Under the pieces are notes generated by a model. The model made no database searches and was not told the DNA's origin. It worked only from the letters and a program-made list of their open reading frames with translations. A program made the translations under genes and the position numbers. This document shows, piece by piece, positions 1 to 6,259 of a DNA stretch of 6,259 nt. How positions within the stretch are numbered: the first letter of the stretch is position 1; each line of letters starts with the position of its first letter. Where the stretch lies: positions 1-6,259 of the forward strand of contig CAUZEO010000318.1 of assembly GCA_963578625.1 (NCBI GenBank), written 5' to 3'. This DNA comes from CAUZEO01 sp963578625 (lineage in GTDB: Bacteria > Verrucomicrobiota > Kiritimatiellia > SLOV01).

Positions 1-836
1 GCATTTGCGTGATCGGCCGGAGAGCCGAATCAAGCATCCGGACTGGCGCTCCGGGGATGGTCTTCGATCGGACCTGCCATTTCTGACAGACCCTGATCAA
101 GGGTTCGCACTGGTAGCAGAGCAGGATAGCGTCATTACCGGTTTCGATCGTCTTTCCTTTGCCTCCACCGAGCTTCTTGCGGATGCGAGCGTGGAGCGAA
201 AGGGGCAGAAATCAGTTCTAACGCATCGTCTGATGGCATTGAACCAACCTTTGAAGGATGTGATGTTCGGATTCACACCGAGGTTCGCAGCGTCGAGGGG
301 AACAGTGAGTTTACATCGCTGTCGGTAGACACCATTGGGATCGATCCGGTGGATATCGATCAGCAAATTCCGCTTCCGGATTCAGGCCGGCAGGCAACAA
401 TCCTGATTTCCCTTGGCGACGACGGATCTCTCGGGCGGTATTTCGTCAACATGCCGGACAGCGACGGCAATGCCGATAAACTCGCCCCGCTGCGGCCAGC
501 CCCGGAGAAGGTAAAACAGTACCCGGACCGGCCGGCGGATTTCACTATTTCCCGGGACGACAAGCTCGACGTTCTTCTGCTGGCAGGGCCGGGCGCGAAG
601 CGTTTTCGGTTTGATGATATCGGCGAGCTCAACCCGCCGGGCGAAGTTCGATGGACCTATTGCCGGGCACTACGATATTGCTGACAATAGGGGAAGAGCC
701 GCTGCTTGTTTAACAGGAGGTCGGGGACGGGAAAATTCTGGTTTTTCTGGGAACGGCTTATGGTCCGGATTCTGAGGATGCGTTCTGGAATTGGCCCAAG
801 TAGCCCCATTTGCTTGAGCAAGTGCTTTACCAATGA
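1..836 (+). pseudogene. Decayed gene, 3' part of a hypothetical protein with GATase-like C-terminal end
   Basis: Protein-like sequence continues through three forward frames. The first part reads from position 2 to about 205 (frame 2; includes LTDPDQGFALVAEQDSVITG). The second reads from about 205-260 to about 650 (frame 1; includes SRDDKLDVLLLAGPGAKRF). The third reads from 651 to 836 (frame 3), starting with DLLPGTTILLTIGEEPLLV and, after a stop, continuing as QEVGDGKILVFLGTAYGP. Both frame changes are in the direction expected of single-base deletions. Frame 3 also has a TAA at 711-713, and a TAG at 801-803 where context (NWPK-stop-PHLLEQ) suggests a former TGG Trp codon. The natural end would be the TGA at 834-836. 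The 5' end lies outside the window. The closing pattern (PLLV, a GxGK-hydrophobic-FLGT strand, then FWNWP) resembles the ends of membrane-linked or glutamine-amidotransferase-like hypothetical proteins. That family link is from memory and weak. At least four lesions make sequencing error an unlikely full explanation. Confidence 0.7.
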
Positions 837-879
837 GCAGCAATTGAGATAATTGATGGTCTCGTCTTTTTACAGCAAA

Positions 880-885
880 AAGGAG
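880..885 (+). promoter_or_regulatory. Ribosome binding site of the RbsD/FucU gene
   Basis: AAGGAG lies seven bases before the ATG at 893 and fixes that start. No convincing sigma-70 promoter is visible in the 56 bases between the dead gene and this start. The gene may once have been co-transcribed with the upstream gene. Confidence 0.75.
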
Positions 886-892
886 TCATACG

Positions 893-1342
893 ATGCTGAG
901 GGGAAATTTAATACATGCAGAGATTCTGGAGGCCCTCGGTACGGCGGGGCACGGGTCGAGAGTCCTGATTGCGGATGGTAACTACCCTGCGTCAACGGCC
1001 CTGGGTCCGAATGCAGTGCTTGTTTCGTTGAACCTGTCTCCCGGAATCGTGAGCTGCACCCAAGTTCTCGAGTCGCTGTTGTCCATGATGCCCGTCGAAG
1101 CGGCGGCGGTGATGGAGTATTATCGCGAGGGACCGTATGCCTTGTCGGAAGATCCGCCGGTGTGGGACGAGTACCGGGAAATCCTGGGTGCCTTTCAGCA
1201 GCCCTCGGACCTCGAAGAGATCGAGCGCTTTGCCTTTTACGAGGCGTCAAAAGAGGAAGATGTGTGTCTCACGATCCAGACCGCGGACCAGCGGGTGTAC
1301 GCCAACCTGCTCTTGACCATCGGCGTAATCATGCCTGCGTGA
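893..1342 (+). CDS. RbsD/FucU family sugar mutarotase/pyranase
   Basis: This 149-residue protein matches the RbsD/FucU family in length and motifs. Members catalyse non-redox interconversion of sugar anomers or ring forms (L-fucose mutarotase, D-ribose pyranase) and feed the right form to cytoplasmic kinases or isomerases. Visible signatures are the AGHG segment with the family's catalytic-type His20, the IADGNYPA segment with Asp28 (FucU has SDAHFPA at this place), ERFAFYEA at 111-118, and the terminal YANLLLTIGVI with Tyr136 and Asn138. There is no signal peptide, so it should be cytoplasmic. The ATG is supported by a good AAGGAG. It is convergent with the transporter operon and lies just downstream of a decayed gene. 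The motif context is closer to FucU than to RbsD (which has GDAGLP), but the true sugar (fucose, ribose, rhamnose or another) cannot be told. Family assignment is firm; substrate is not. Confidence 0.92.
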   Translation: MLRGNLIHAEILEALGTAGHGSRVLIADGNYPASTALGPNAVLVSLNLSPGIVSCTQVLESLLSMMPVEAAAVMEYYREGPYALSEDPPVWDEYREILGAFQQPSDLEEIERFAFYEASKEEDVCLTIQTADQRVYANLLLTIGVIMPA

Positions 1343-1485
1343 GACTCCATGGGAATGCCCAGACCACATTCATCGCACCAGCGGAAATCCCTCCGACCGC
1401 CTGCGGCGCGCGCTGGGGATCGTGTTGTACGCGGCAAGCGCGAAGGTGAGCCACGAGGCGAAAAGAGGGAAAACCTCAGATTTAT

Positions 1486-2634
1486 TTACTTTTCTGAAGT
1501 GACCCGCCACGCACAGTAAACGCTGGCGGAACAGAGCAGAGTTCCCAGATAGTAGCACGCTGCGGGATCGAACGTTACCAACCATCCGGCCCCGATCTGG
1601 CCGGTTGCCATACCCGCGGCCCACGCCACGTGCGTGGCCCCGACAATGCGCCCGCTTTCTTTCCGCTCCGTAATGGAATTCATGAGGGGAGGCATCGTCG
1701 TAGAGAGAGCCCAGGCAGCGCCGGTGTAGGCGATGCCACAGATCCAGAATCCAACGAACGAGCCGGCGAAGATTCCGGTAAGCAACGTTGTAATGGGAAT
1801 CAGTACGGAGACCACCCGCACGGTACGCGGAATACCAAACCGGTCGCAGAACTTTCCTGTGATCATTTGAGCGACCGCCGCTCCCACGAGACTGGTCGCG
1901 GCATAAAAAGCAGGTGTCTGGTTTTTGCCGGTAGCTACGAACAGCAGGTAGGGAAACGCTACGGACGCCGCGCCCCACATGCAGGTTGGAAGAAATCGCA
2001 CCGCGAGCAGCCACCGGATTTTTGTATTTCCGAGCATGGCCCGGTATCCGCGCAGGATATCCGAGACGGAGAGTTTTTCATGGGCCGTCGTTCCGACTTC
2101 CGGCAGCGCGAACCAACCCACCGCCACGATCACAGACATGCCGGCAACAATGGCCCATCCCATCGGCCCATACCCCCAGCGGTCCGCTACCGGCCCGAAG
2201 ACAAAGCAGCCTACGCCCATTCCAAGTGTCATCGACACAAAAAAGACTCCCGCCCCAACACCCAGCCGGGCGGTGGATACGGCGCGCATCAGGTAGCTCA
2301 TGGATCCGGTGACGTGAAACGCGCTTCCCACGCCGATTACAACGGAAAGCATGAACAGCAACGGAAGGCTCGAGACCAGAAAAAACAGTCCGGATAGTCC
2401 GAGTCCCGCAAATCCGAGCAGCAGGGTGCGTCGCGAACCAATCATGTCCGCCACTGCTCCGCCCAGGAGGAAGAGGACTCCGGACGTGAGGATGCAAACG
2501 GCAAAGAGCAAGCCGGTGATGGTTGGCGGTTGTCCCAGGCTTTTCTCGACGTATGCGGGAAGCAGTGACCAGAACGGCGCCACCAGCGCTGAGGCGATCG
2601 CTAAAACGAATAATGGAATTACAAATCGACGCAA
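1486..2634 (-). CDS. Major facilitator superfamily (MFS) transporter
   Basis: A 382-residue integral membrane protein with about twelve hydrophobic helices, the usual MFS size. Helices fall roughly at 4-26, 38-60, 69-88, 90-112, 126-148, 158-178, then after a central cytoplasmic loop (about 179-206) at 207-233, 242-262, 272-293, 295-315, 332-352 and 356-376. The MFS motif A is clear in the loop after helix 2 (GGAVADMIGSRR, 58-69). Its repeat in the second half is GKFCDRFGIPR (260-270). Helix 5 carries a Gly-rich stretch ending in FGP (146-148), which partly resembles the antiporter motif C, so export cannot be excluded. The start is TTG: it is preceded by GGCGGAG at a five-base spacing, and an in-frame stop lies only six codons upstream. 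It is the last visible gene of the operon, 43 bases after the glycosidase-like gene. Uptake of the operon's sugar or glycoside is inferred from position only. Confidence 0.92.
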   Translation of the reverse strand: MRRFVIPLFVLAIASALVAPFWSLLPAYVEKSLGQPPTITGLLFAVCILTSGVLFLLGGAVADMIGSRRTLLLGFAGLGLSGLFFLVSSLPLLFMLSVVIGVGSAFHVTGSMSYLMRAVSTARLGVGAGVFFVSMTLGMGVGCFVFGPVADRWGYGPMGWAIVAGMSVIVAVGWFALPEVGTTAHEKLSVSDILRGYRAMLGNTKIRWLLAVRFLPTCMWGAASVAFPYLLFVATGKNQTPAFYAATSLVGAAVAQMITGKFCDRFGIPRTVRVVSVLIPITTLLTGIFAGSFVGFWICGIAYTGAAWALSTTMPPLMNSITERKESGRIVGATHVAWAAGMATGQIGAGWLVTFDPAACYYLGTLLCSASVYCAWRVTSEK

Positions 2635-2639
2635 GAGAG

Positions 2640-2646
2640 CTCCGCC
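2640..2646 (-). promoter_or_regulatory. Ribosome binding site of the MFS gene, supporting a TTG start
   Basis: On the minus strand GGCGGAG sits five bases before TTG (2634-2632). No ATG or GTG start occurs between the upstream in-frame stop (2652-2650) and this TTG, so the site decides the start. Confidence 0.6.
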
Positions 2647-2677
2647 GCTTCAAAAGGAGATTAAATTGAAGTCGCAG

Positions 2678-5350
2678 TCAAAACTGGACGACGATTTCCG
2701 CGCGATCCTTGAACGGTTCTATGCACACGCACTCCCGCTTTGGGTCATAAGTCCCGCCCTCGACGTTCAGCGCAGTTCTTCCATCGGGGTGAGGCAGCCG
2801 GACCTCCATACGTTCCGGTTGGCGGTCCGATGTACACTCCACCACGGCGCGGATCACGCCGTCATTCGAAGAGGATTCCACCGTCAGGGATGCCTTGCCG
2901 AAGTATGTTGCAACCTGCTCCAGCTTGATCGATTGGCCGTGCGCCAACCAGGCCCGCGGAACGCCGGGCAGGAATCTCAGGGTTTTCCCCCTTTCCATGT
3001 AGAGCATCCAACGGGTTTCCAGCAGGAACCAGCCTTCCTCGTGTGTCTTGTGCGGGCTTTCTTTTTCGATCGCGAGCACCGACCGTTGAATGCCCTCCGG
3101 AAATGTGTACGTCTCGCGATCCGCCTGGGCAGCCATGCAATTGTAATATGCTTTCAGGAACGAGTTGACCTCTCCCCGGACCAGGTGAATCCAGGTGTGG
3201 CGGCTGTAGTACGGTTGGGCGGAAGCTACATTCCGCTTCATAAAGATGTCCGTATTGTAGTCCTGCATGTATTCCGCGGCGGGTTCGCTCGGATCCAGGA
3301 TCTCCTGGAAGACGAGATAGTGTGGTCCCAGCATGGAATCGCGGACCCAGAACTGCGCTCCGGTCCGGTTGTAGTAGTTGTATCTTTCCTCGCTGTACCA
3401 GTCGATGTTGTCGGCGAACGTTGATACGGGACCGGTTCCCTCGGCCCATGGGGGCGCGGTCGGGCACCAGGTCCCGTTCCGAAGAGGTACCACCGGGGAT
3501 CTGGCCATGGACTCGTGGAAGGATTCGCGGATATCGCTTTTCCAGGCTTCGGCAACGGTTGCGAGTTCTTTGGATCGGCCGGGATCGACCGATGACAGCA
3601 TTTCCGAGACGCGTTGGATGCCCATGCAGGCGTATCCATTCAGGAAAAAATGGCGGAACGGATCCGGGTAATCGCACACCTGGCCGTCGATCATGCCGTA
3701 GCCCCTGCCGCGCAATGACTCGTCGATGCTCCGCTCCCGCCATGCGATGAGATGGTCGCATGCTTTGAGCACTTTGGGCGCGATTTGTCGAACCCAGTCG
3801 TCATCCCGCGTATAGCGGTAATGTTCACCCAGGCTCCAGAGCACGGCGCCGGTCTCCACCAGGTAGTCGCCGAACGCGATCATGGAGCCGTCTTCGCGTT
3901 GAATCTCGAGGAAAAACATCAGGGCACGGCGGGCCAGGTCGTGGCGTCCCATGGAGTCAAGGAATTGAATAATGGGTGCGCTCTCGGTTCCAATTGCCGT
4001 GTACATGCCCGTGCATGCGTTTACGGGACCGTCGGGTTCACTGCCGTAGGCAACCATATCGAGGTGCAGGATGCCCGCGCGCACCATCTCGTCGATTCGC
4101 GGTTCCGGCAGTTGGACCTGTGCGCCGGCCGACAGCTTCTCCGACCAGAATTCACGGCACTCGGCGATACAGGATTCGAAGGGTCGCTTGGCAAGTTTCA
4201 GGGCGCGCGCCTTGGTAATGGGGCGATGGGGGAGAAGCATTTCAAACGTTGCCGTTTCTCCCGGTTCCAGCAGAACGCCCATCTCTGGTTGCGGGACCGG
4301 TTTGCCGTTCACCCTCATGACACAGAACACGTTGCCGTTTTCCAGCATGCAGAAGCCGGTGTCGCGGTCGAAGGCCCATTTCGGGCCACTCCACCCATCT
4401 ACGACATGAACCGGTATCGGAGATTGAATCCAGGCGTAGCGTGGCGCTGAACCCGAGTTGACTGCCTCGGCCTTGATAAAGAGAACGGGCTCTTCGTCCC
4501 GGTTCAGCTCCCGTTCATTGAGTTCTTCGAGTTGCTTCTTGTGCGCGTCAGTGAGGGTTGCGCCGATTCCGTTGGCGTACGAGACCAGGTAGTGTGTACC
4601 CGCCACGGCCGAAGCGGTGAGCGGGCTTTTTTCCAGGGCAACAAATGCAGTAAGTTCGTACTGGATCTCTTCGTCCGGCACGCAGCCTCGCAGAATGGGA
4701 AGGACTCGGTTTTCAAGCCCACGGGTGTTGTTGTGGATACATGTAATCCCGCGGCCGAGGGCGAAGGAGTATTCAACCGGATTGTTTTCCCAGTCCGGCA
4801 TCGGCACTTTCGTGTTGTGCAGCCGGGGACGAATTACGCCGCGATAGGCTTTGGGAAAATCGAATTCGAAAATTCGGATGTCGCGGCCCAGACCGAGCCA
4901 GGTCGGGCAGGTGGTGGGGCGGGTATTGGCCGCCGCGTTTTCAAAGCTTTCTTCCGGCTCGCTCTCCATTCGCTGCGTGGCGGTTGGAACTCCGGTCCTG
5001 GAAATGTCGCGGGCGATCTCGTCGTATTTTCGCGAGTCGTCAACGTCCGTTACCACCGCACCCACATTAGGCAGAAAAATCGGATGGCGGCCGCCCACGT
5101 CGCGGGTAAAAAAACTGAATGGGGTGACCGGATTTCGCACGGTGACCAGCGTTGCGCCGGAGCCCGGGCCATCCTGAACAGATTCCAGCGCCAGGTGAAG
5201 ACGGCACTCTTCCCCTGGATCGAACTGGGCTTCGCCGCCCGACACCGTTCCGTTCCCTTCCGCGATGGCGAGTGATCCAAGTGTCCCGTTCGTTACCTCG
5301 AGGCCGGCCGAGGAACTTCCCTGCTTCCAGATGATAGCTACGTTTTTCAT
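2678..5350 (-). CDS. Six-hairpin ((alpha/alpha)6-barrel) glycosidase-like protein, family unassigned
   Basis: An 890-residue protein with the layout of six-hairpin glycosidases (as in GH15, GH63, GH78, GH94 and similar families). Residues about 1-375 are beta-rich, with strands such as YELTAFVALE and PVLFIKAEAV. Residues about 385-800 are helix-rich, with repeated helical-hairpin segments (RIDEMVRAGILHLDMVAYGS; FLDSMGRHDLARRALMFFLE; VETGAVLWSLGEHYRYTRDD). A short beta domain closes the protein (about 805-890). Candidate acidic active-site residues include Glu456 (GTES), Glu484/Asp487 (EIQREDGSM), Asp647/Asp650 (FADNIDWYSEE) and Glu771/Glu772 (THEEGWF); none can be assigned by eye. No signal peptide or lipobox is visible (start MKNVAIIWKQG), so it is predicted to be cytoplasmic and to act on imported oligosaccharides or glycosides. 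The ATG has GGAAGGA eight bases upstream. It lies between an SDR and an MFS gene in one transcript. The fold call is fairly secure; the catalytic activity, and even whether it hydrolyses, is unknown. Confidence 0.8.
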   Translation of the reverse strand: MKNVAIIWKQGSSSAGLEVTNGTLGSLAIAEGNGTVSGGEAQFDPGEECRLHLALESVQDGPGSGATLVTVRNPVTPFSFFTRDVGGRHPIFLPNVGAVVTDVDDSRKYDEIARDISRTGVPTATQRMESEPEESFENAAANTRPTTCPTWLGLGRDIRIFEFDFPKAYRGVIRPRLHNTKVPMPDWENNPVEYSFALGRGITCIHNNTRGLENRVLPILRGCVPDEEIQYELTAFVALEKSPLTASAVAGTHYLVSYANGIGATLTDAHKKQLEELNERELNRDEEPVLFIKAEAVNSGSAPRYAWIQSPIPVHVVDGWSGPKWAFDRDTGFCMLENGNVFCVMRVNGKPVPQPEMGVLLEPGETATFEMLLPHRPITKARALKLAKRPFESCIAECREFWSEKLSAGAQVQLPEPRIDEMVRAGILHLDMVAYGSEPDGPVNACTGMYTAIGTESAPIIQFLDSMGRHDLARRALMFFLEIQREDGSMIAFGDYLVETGAVLWSLGEHYRYTRDDDWVRQIAPKVLKACDHLIAWRERSIDESLRGRGYGMIDGQVCDYPDPFRHFFLNGYACMGIQRVSEMLSSVDPGRSKELATVAEAWKSDIRESFHESMARSPVVPLRNGTWCPTAPPWAEGTGPVSTFADNIDWYSEERYNYYNRTGAQFWVRDSMLGPHYLVFQEILDPSEPAAEYMQDYNTDIFMKRNVASAQPYYSRHTWIHLVRGEVNSFLKAYYNCMAAQADRETYTFPEGIQRSVLAIEKESPHKTHEEGWFLLETRWMLYMERGKTLRFLPGVPRAWLAHGQSIKLEQVATYFGKASLTVESSSNDGVIRAVVECTSDRQPERMEVRLPHPDGRTALNVEGGTYDPKRECVCIEPFKDRAEIVVQF

Positions 5351-5358
5351 GCGGCGAA

Positions 5359-5365
5359 TCCTTCC
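5359..5365 (-). promoter_or_regulatory. Ribosome binding site of the glycosidase-like gene
   Basis: GGAAGGA on the minus strand, eight bases before the ATG at 5350-5348. It could pair with UCCUCC at 5392-5387 (six pairs with one bulged A), which lies in the leader about 21 bases upstream. Confidence 0.7.
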
Positions 5366-5389
5366 ACCCTGAAACGCAAATAGCTAGGA

Positions 5390-5421
5390 GGAAATTTTGA
5401 GACCGTATTTCCATCACGGTC
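5390..5421 (-). promoter_or_regulatory. Candidate H-type pseudoknot in the leader of the glycosidase-like gene
   Basis: In the minus-strand RNA, GACCGU (5421-5416) can pair perfectly with ACGGUC (5406-5401). GGAAAU (5412-5407), inside that loop, can pair perfectly with AUUUCC (5395-5390) downstream of it. The two 6-bp stems abut, with connecting loops GAU (three bases) and UCAAA (five bases), which is sterically reasonable for an H-type pseudoknot. It begins 17 bases after the SDR stop codon and ends 39 bases before the ATG. It does not match a riboswitch class I can recognise. Chance pairing is quite possible at this length, and the function is inference. Confidence 0.25.
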
Positions 5422-5438
5422 AACGGATTCGAGACGGC

Positions 5439-6128
5439 TCACGGGACCGATATCGACGAGCCATTGTCGAGGAGGGAGAGATCGAGAAGGAATTCCGCGG
5501 CTCGCTCCGCCCATTCATCGGGGGAGGGGAATGCCGCCGTTTCACCACCCCAGCAGCTTCTGAGCATTTCGGTGTCGATGATCCCCGGGTTTACCGCCAC
5601 AGCCGCCATGCCGTGCGGCAACTCCTGCGAAAGGGACTGGGTCAATCCCTCCACCGCCCATTTGCTCGCGCAGTATGGTCCCACCTCCGGCGCGGTGGAG
5701 CGACCCCATCCTGAACTCATGTTTACGATGATGCCGCTGCCACGCTCGATCATGGCCGGCAAAAAGGCACGAAGTATATTCGAGATGCCCACGACATTGA
5801 TTCGAAGGAGGTTGGTGAACTCCTCCTCCGGAACTTCCCACAGCGGGGCGGTTCGATTCATGACGCCGGCGTTGTTGATCAAGATATCCGGAGGTTCAGC
5901 TTTCTGTAGCAGGGTCTTTGCCCAGGCCTGAACTTCTGATCCGTTTGCAACATCGAGAGCGTGAAATGAGTGCGGGTCCGCGTACCGGCTCTGTAGAGAT
6001 TCAATCCGGGATGCCGACCGGCCGCATCCATAGACCGTATGTTTCAAGCCGATCAAACGTTCCGCGAGAGACGCCCCGATTCCACGAGTGACACCGGTGA
6101 TCAGGACTCTTCTATGTCGAATACTCAA
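5439..6128 (-). CDS. Short-chain dehydrogenase/reductase (SDR), classical type
   Basis: A 229-residue cytoplasmic NAD(P)-dependent oxidoreductase with all classical SDR motifs: TGVTRGIG at 11-18 (dinucleotide binding), LDV at 58-60, NNAG at 85-88, Asn111, NMSSG with catalytic Ser139, Tyr152-x3-Lys156 (YCASK), and PG at 181-182. Arg37 after the second strand (YGCGRS), with no acidic residue there, suggests NADP(H) preference. The C-terminus is short, ending soon after the cofactor-loop region. Translation starts at TTG (6128-6126), which overlaps the TGA of the upstream oxidoreductase (6127-6125) as TTGA. A weak GGAAG lies seven bases before it inside the preceding gene, and the next Met is residue 90. 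This overlap points to translational coupling. The likely role is oxidation or reduction of a sugar or sugar-derived polyol or ketone in the operon's pathway; the substrate cannot be read from sequence. Confidence 0.92.
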   Translation of the reverse strand: MSIRHRRVLITGVTRGIGASLAERLIGLKHTVYGCGRSASRIESLQSRYADPHSFHALDVANGSEVQAWAKTLLQKAEPPDILINNAGVMNRTAPLWEVPEEEFTNLLRINVVGISNILRAFLPAMIERGSGIIVNMSSGWGRSTAPEVGPYCASKWAVEGLTQSLSQELPHGMAAVAVNPGIIDTEMLRSCWGGETAAFPSPDEWAERAAEFLLDLSLLDNGSSISVP

Positions 6129-6259
6129 TGTCGAACTTCCAAGTTGGTACCAAGCCCAAGACCGCGCAGGTCGGCAAGCTGGTTGTTCTGCTCGGCTTCG
6201 TACAACCTCCAGATCACTTGCAGCCCTTCCAGGCTTCCCTCCGGATCCGTCAGGGGTTT
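6125..6259 (-). CDS. Gfo/Idh/MocA family oxidoreductase, C-terminal fragment
   Basis: An open frame enters from the window edge and codes for 44 residues before TGA at 6127-6125. The residues include KPLTDPEGSLEGLQVIWRLY and then EAEQNNQLADLRGLGL. The pattern DPEGSLEGLQVIWRLYEAE...ADLRGL is the typical C-terminal end of many Gfo/Idh/MocA-type NAD(P)-dependent sugar dehydrogenases, in which the final helix packs against the C-terminal alpha/beta substrate domain. The Rossmann domain and catalytic residues lie outside the window. The stop codon overlaps the TTG start of the SDR gene, placing both in one transcript. The family call rests on recognition of this short tail, so it is good but not certain. 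The substrate (inositol, glucose, a glycoside or other) is unknown. Confidence 0.75.
   Translation of the reverse strand, partial: KPLTDPEGSLEGLQVIWRLYEAEQNNQLADLRGLGLGTNLEVRH

Noticed and set aside
1..684. Treating the forward frames 5-328 and 349-684 as two separate small hypothetical genes.
   Set aside because: Neither has a credible start or ribosome site (the first begins at TTG near the window edge, the second at an internal GTG). Together with the frame-3 segment they read as one disrupted protein.
844..872. TTGAGA with a T-rich hexamer 17 bases later, considered as a promoter for the RbsD/FucU gene.
   Set aside because: The -10 hexamer (TTTTTA) matches the consensus poorly and would place the start site on top of the ribosome binding site.
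1465..1477. Small hairpin GAGG-GAAAA-CCTC between the convergent genes, followed on the minus strand by TTTT.
   Set aside because: A four-base-pair stem with a four-base T run is too weak to call an intrinsic terminator for the operon, though the position is suitable.
2351..3424. A 357-codon open frame on the plus strand spanning the MFS start and the 3' part of the glycosidase-like gene, with an AAGGAG near 2654-2659.
   Set aside because: It is antisense to two well-supported genes, crosses their boundary and has Arg/Pro-rich composition without domain motifs. It is a GC-driven shadow frame.
4532..5275. A 247-codon plus-strand frame, and a similar 232-codon frame at 3752-4450.
   Set aside because: Both lie wholly antisense within the glycosidase-like gene and show no protein family signature.
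5397..5714. Plus-strand frame starting TTG at 5397 with a textbook AGGAGG five bases upstream (5386-5391).
   Set aside because: It is antisense to the SDR gene and its product is Arg-rich with no recognisable fold. The apparent ribosome site is the complement of the UCCUCC leader element of the minus-strand operon.

Overview
The window looks like chromosomal carbohydrate-catabolism DNA from a moderately GC-rich Gram-negative-type bacterium. The gene families present are a Gfo/Idh/MocA oxidoreductase, an intracellular six-hairpin glycosidase-like protein, an MFS permease and an RbsD/FucU mutarotase. This mix is common in Planctomycetota, Verrucomicrobiota, Lentisphaerota and similar environmental lineages, but the placement is inferred from gene content only; there is no rRNA or marker gene here.

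Layout. Positions 1-836 (+ strand) hold a broken gene whose coding signal runs through all three forward frames and is interrupted by two in-frame stops near its end. A short gap leads to an intact RbsD/FucU-family sugar mutarotase at 893-1342 (+). A convergent intergenic stretch (1343-1485) follows. The rest of the window is on the minus strand and reads right to left as one probable operon: the last 44 codons of a Gfo/Idh/MocA oxidoreductase (6259-6125), an SDR dehydrogenase whose TTG start overlaps the upstream stop (6128-5439), an 88-nt leader, an 890-residue glycosidase-like protein (5350-2678), a 43-nt gap, and a 12-TM MFS transporter (2634-1486).

How the genes may work together (inference): the MFS protein imports a sugar or small glycoside. 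The large (alpha/alpha)6-barrel protein has no signal peptide, so it would cleave or otherwise process the glycoside in the cytoplasm. The two NAD(P)-dependent oxidoreductases would oxidise or reduce the released sugar. The neighbouring mutarotase would equilibrate a pyranose such as fucose or ribose. The substrate cannot be read from the sequence. The points most worth a second look are the decayed gene, the unassigned large glycosidase-like protein, and a compact H-type pseudoknot candidate in its 5' leader that overlaps a potential anti-Shine-Dalgarno element. No mobile element, CRISPR array, tRNA or rRNA was found.
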